Part shown: piece after piece, positions 61,879-64,000 of the stretch
Layout of the letters: every line of letters begins with the position of its first letter
Position numbering within the stretch: position 1 is the stretch's first letter
Notes under the pieces: model-generated
What the model was told of the DNA's origin: nothing
What the model saw: the letters and a program-made list of their open reading frames with translations, nothing else
The model's database searches: none
Program-made: the position numbers and the translations under genes
Assembly: GCA_018268465.1 (NCBI GenBank)
Contig: JAFDWN010000007.1
Location: 272,258 to 336,257, forward strand
From: Actinomycetota bacterium
GTDB taxonomy: Bacteria; Actinomycetota; Actinomycetes; Mycobacteriales; Mycobacteriaceae
Direction of reading: 5' to 3'
DNA length: 64,000 nucleotides

Positions 61879-62955
61879 TCAGAAGTCGTCCACCTGCCAG
61901 CGCCCGTCGAACTCCGGAAACTGAGCGCTGACCTCGGACAGCAGGTCCGGCACCGTCAGCAGCACCCGATCAGGCTTGGCCTCCAGCAGTTCGGCGGGAG
62001 TCACAATCGCAATGTCGGTTCCGGGCATGCGTCGGCCATGTTTACCGGGCGAAGCGTCGGCCACCCCGGCGAGCAGTTCCGACGTCAGTCCGGCGCGGCT
62101 GAACAGCGCCACGGCCCGTGATGCGGCCCCGTACGCCATCACGGTGTTGCCAGACGCCACCTCGGTCTGCAGCCACGCGCGCAGTGATGCCGCATGGCGG
62201 TCCGCCTGTGTTTGAAGCCCGGTGAACGCCCGTGCTTCCGTGATGCCTACCCGACGTTCGGCAGCCAGCACGCGCAGCACCGAGTCGTCGGGTTCGGTGT
62301 CGCCGCGCACTGCCCCCACCAGCACCGTCCCGCCGTATAGGTCGAACTCCCAGGCGCTGACCACCCCGATCCCCACCGCTCGCAGCAGGCGCATCAGCGT
62401 GGTCAGCGAGTAGTACGCGAAATGGCCGTGCCGCAGGGCGTTCCATTGTCCGTGCCTGACTATGGTCAGAATCGAGTGGTACTGCAGCAACAACACACCG
62501 CCTGGGTTGACCGCCCCCGCTCGGCCCGCGAACGCATTGCGCTGGTCCCGCTCGTGCATCATGCCGAAGCAATCGAGCACAACGTCGCCCCGGTCATCGG
62601 AAGCGGTGAAACCATGGTCTGCGAGCAGGGGCAACCAAGTGCCTCCGTGTGGGCTCCCGAACTCACGAACGGTTCTGCCCCCCAGCCAGCCTGCCGACTC
62701 GACCGTCCGCAGGGCCGCCGCAGCCTGGTCCTTCAGCGCCTGCGGCTCCACCCCCCGCGGCTCATCGGCTACGGTGTCGTCGTCCGCGAGTTGCGCCAAG
62801 CCGCATACCGGGCACAAGCCCATTGCCAGTGGATGTGACGTCTCCTGGGGCACCACGGGGTCTATCGCACGTGGGAAATGATCAGCCGCCGGTACGTCAC
62901 CCAGATCGAGTACTCTTCGCGGCTCCGATTCACCACATCCCCGGCACTCCGTCAT
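61879..62955 (-). CDS. Zinc-ribbon class I methyltransferase of the sugar C-methyltransferase type
   Basis: A 358-aa protein with the three-part layout of NDP-sugar C-methyltransferases such as TylC3. The N-terminal zinc site uses C4, C7, C48 and C51; a SAM-binding core follows (VREFGSPHGGTWLPLLADHGF, then VLDCFGMMHERDQ); the C-terminal domain has NTVMAYGAASRAVALFSRAG and a terminal region resembling Methyltransf_14. It probably C-methylates a deoxysugar nucleotide, which would fit the adjacent RmlC-like epimerase and the epimerase genes. It is divergent from the RmlC-like gene with only 14 bp between starts. Confidence 0.85.
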   Translation of the reverse strand: MTECRGCGESEPRRVLDLGDVPAADHFPRAIDPVVPQETSHPLAMGLCPVCGLAQLADDDTVADEPRGVEPQALKDQAAAALRTVESAGWLGGRTVREFGSPHGGTWLPLLADHGFTASDDRGDVVLDCFGMMHERDQRNAFAGRAGAVNPGGVLLLQYHSILTIVRHGQWNALRHGHFAYYSLTTLMRLLRAVGIGVVSAWEFDLYGGTVLVGAVRGDTEPDDSVLRVLAAERRVGITEARAFTGLQTQADRHAASLRAWLQTEVASGNTVMAYGAASRAVALFSRAGLTSELLAGVADASPGKHGRRMPGTDIAIVTPAELLEAKPDRVLLTVPDLLSEVSAQFPEFDGRWQVDDF

Positions 62956-62969
62956 GACACCATCTCCCC

Positions 62970-63524
62970 GTGCGCATCGAAACGGCAGCGCTTGCAGGAG
63001 TGCTCATTCTCGTTCCGCAACCCTTCCGTGACGAGCGGGGCTTTTTCACCCGAACGTTCGATGCCACGGTCTTCGATGAGTACGTCGGCAAGCCGGGCGC
63101 TGCGGCGGCGTTCGTTCAGGATTCCCAGTCCCGCTCGGCCAAAGGCGTGATCCGGGGTATGCACGGACGCTCGGGACGTGGCGAGGCGAAGCTGGTGCGG
63201 TGCTCGAGCGGAGCGATCCACGATGTCCTGGTGGACATTCGGCGAGACTCGCCCACCTTTGGGCAGACAGAATCCTTTCGCCTCGACGACAACGACTTTC
63301 GGAACCTCTATGTTCCTCCCGGCTTCTTGCACGGGTTTCAGGCGCTCACGGCGACCGCGGACGTTTGCTACCGGATCGACCGGCCGCACGACCCCGTCGA
63401 GGACGTAGCGGTTGTCTACAGCGATCCCGACCTGGCCATCCAGTGGCCGCTGCCCGTCTCGACCGTCTCCGCACGCGACGCCGCGGCGGGGAGTTGGGCC
63501 GAAATACTCAGGCATCGACAGTGA
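62970..63524 (+). CDS. dTDP-4-dehydrorhamnose 3,5-epimerase-like protein
   Basis: A 184-aa cupin of the RmlC family. Segments are PFRDERGFFTRTFD, FVQDSQSRSAKGVIRGMHGR (active-site His), LVRCSSGAIHDVLVDIRRDSPTFGQ, NLYVPPGFLHGFQAL, and CYRIDRPHDP with the catalytic Tyr region. It should epimerise a 4-keto-6-deoxy nucleotide sugar at C3 and/or C5. The neighbouring C-methyltransferase and epimerase suggest a modified deoxysugar other than L-rhamnose. The start is a GTG at 62970. The stop overlaps the convergent epimerase gene by 17 bp. Confidence 0.87.
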   Translation: MRIETAALAGVLILVPQPFRDERGFFTRTFDATVFDEYVGKPGAAAAFVQDSQSRSAKGVIRGMHGRSGRGEAKLVRCSSGAIHDVLVDIRRDSPTFGQTESFRLDDNDFRNLYVPPGFLHGFQALTATADVCYRIDRPHDPVEDVAVVYSDPDLAIQWPLPVSTVSARDAAAGSWAEILRHRQ

Positions 63525-64000
63525 TCCGCCGCATCGAATCGTCGATCATTCCGCTGTCGGACAACATTCTCAAACGCGCCAGCCGAGTGAACTTCGTGTC
63601 GAAGTCGGTCGCGGTCAGCCCTGCCGAGACATACTCGCGACATAGTTCGTCGGCACCGTCGCGCACCGTCCAGTCAACCTCGAACCCCAGCGCATTTCTA
63701 AACGCGGAGAAGTCGACGCGATAGGAGCGAGGGTCGGGCCCTGTTTCGCCCGTGATCCGCAGGACCGCACCGGGAACAGCTTCGACCACTGCCCGGGCGA
63801 TCTCCGCAACGGTGAGGTTGTTCGTCTCGCTGCCGACGTTGTATGCGGCGCAGTGGACGGCGTCGACAGGAGCCTCCAGCGCCAACAGAAATGCGGCGGC
63901 GATGTCGCGAGCATGGACCAAAGGACGCCACGGTGTGCCGTCGGAGAGCACCCGAACCTCACCTGTGAGTACCGCGTGCCCGACGAGGTTGTTCAGAACG
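63508..64000 (-). CDS. NAD-dependent epimerase/dehydratase, N-terminal part outside window
   Basis: The visible C-terminal 163 residues are the substrate domain of an extended SDR. VLNNLVGHAVLTGEVRVLSDGTPWRPLVHARDIAAAFLLALEAP is a hallmark of this family, then AAYNVGSETNNLTVAEIARAV. The N-terminal NAD domain and the active site lie beyond position 64000. It is probably a nucleotide-sugar epimerase or 4-reductase working with the RmlC-like and C-methyltransferase enzymes beside it. Confidence 0.85.
   Translation of the reverse strand, partial: VLNNLVGHAVLTGEVRVLSDGTPWRPLVHARDIAAAFLLALEAPVDAVHCAAYNVGSETNNLTVAEIARAVVEAVPGAVLRITGETGPDPRSYRVDFSAFRNALGFEVDWTVRDGADELCREYVSAGLTATDFDTKFTRLARLRMLSDSGMIDDSMRRITVDA

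Noticed and set aside
29277..64000. The locus as a mobile island with insertion sequences or attachment sites
   Set aside because: No transposase, integrase, tRNA gene or flanking direct repeat was recognised, although one border lies exactly at the end of the sterol cluster.

Overview
The window is high-GC actinobacterial DNA and most likely comes from a fast-growing environmental mycobacterium (Mycolicibacterium-like). The evidence is a mim-type propane/acetone monooxygenase cluster, sterol-catabolism genes in nearly the same order as M. tuberculosis Rv3525c-Rv3538, three close matches to the KstR operator, and a secreted PE-PPE-domain protein. No rRNA, tRNA, CRISPR array or insertion sequence was recognised. 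Identifications rest on reading the sequence and on knowledge of the families, not on searches.

Region 1 (1-11392) is a propane/ketone oxidation module. The leftward genes mimA-mimB-mimC-mimD (hydroxylase large subunit, reductase, hydroxylase small subunit, coupling protein) are followed by an amidohydrolase, a DUF59 protein, a zinc alcohol dehydrogenase, a dedicated GroEL (mimG type) and a second zinc alcohol dehydrogenase cut by the window edge. The divergent activator mimR lies across a 198-bp gap with two copies of a 24-bp element. Long perfect hairpins sit between mimA and mimB, after mimD and after groEL, so the operon is probably segmented at the RNA level.

Region 2 (11396-29280) is a sterol-ring degradation cluster: gamma-carbonic-anhydrase-like protein, kshA, Rv3527-like protein, sulfotransferase, SDR, DUF1214 protein, hsaF-hsaG-hsaE, kstD and a MaoC-like hydratase. 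KstR-type 14-mers precede kshA, the DUF1214 operon and the hsaE/kstD divergent promoter. Compared with M. tuberculosis the cluster carries two IclR regulators, a PE-PPE protein, a RecQ helicase with a phosphoribosyltransferase-like tail, and a membrane glycosyltransferase lacking its N-terminus.

Region 3 (29277-64000) is a large surface or exopolysaccharide locus. It has two Wzx-type flippases, two Wzy/O-antigen-ligase-type membrane proteins, three Wzz-like chain-length proteins, about eight glycosyltransferase genes, GDP-fucose synthesis (gmd, fcl), acetyl- and acyltransferases, methyltransferases, a 2-oxoglutarate oxygenase, and RmlC-like and epimerase genes running off the end. Its unusual proteins are: a Wzy-like polymerase fused to DUF4082 and a glycosidase-like domain; a three-domain glycosyltransferase; a Wzz protein whose kinase-like domain has no Walker A; a pair of SGNH hydrolases of which one lacks catalytic residues; a protein made of two copies of a Cys/His/Trp domain; an epimerase with His at the catalytic Tyr position; and a 20-codon upstream ORF with a strong ribosome binding site. 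This locus is the best candidate for an undescribed system, namely a Wzx/Wzy-like fucose-containing polysaccharide pathway in a mycobacterium.
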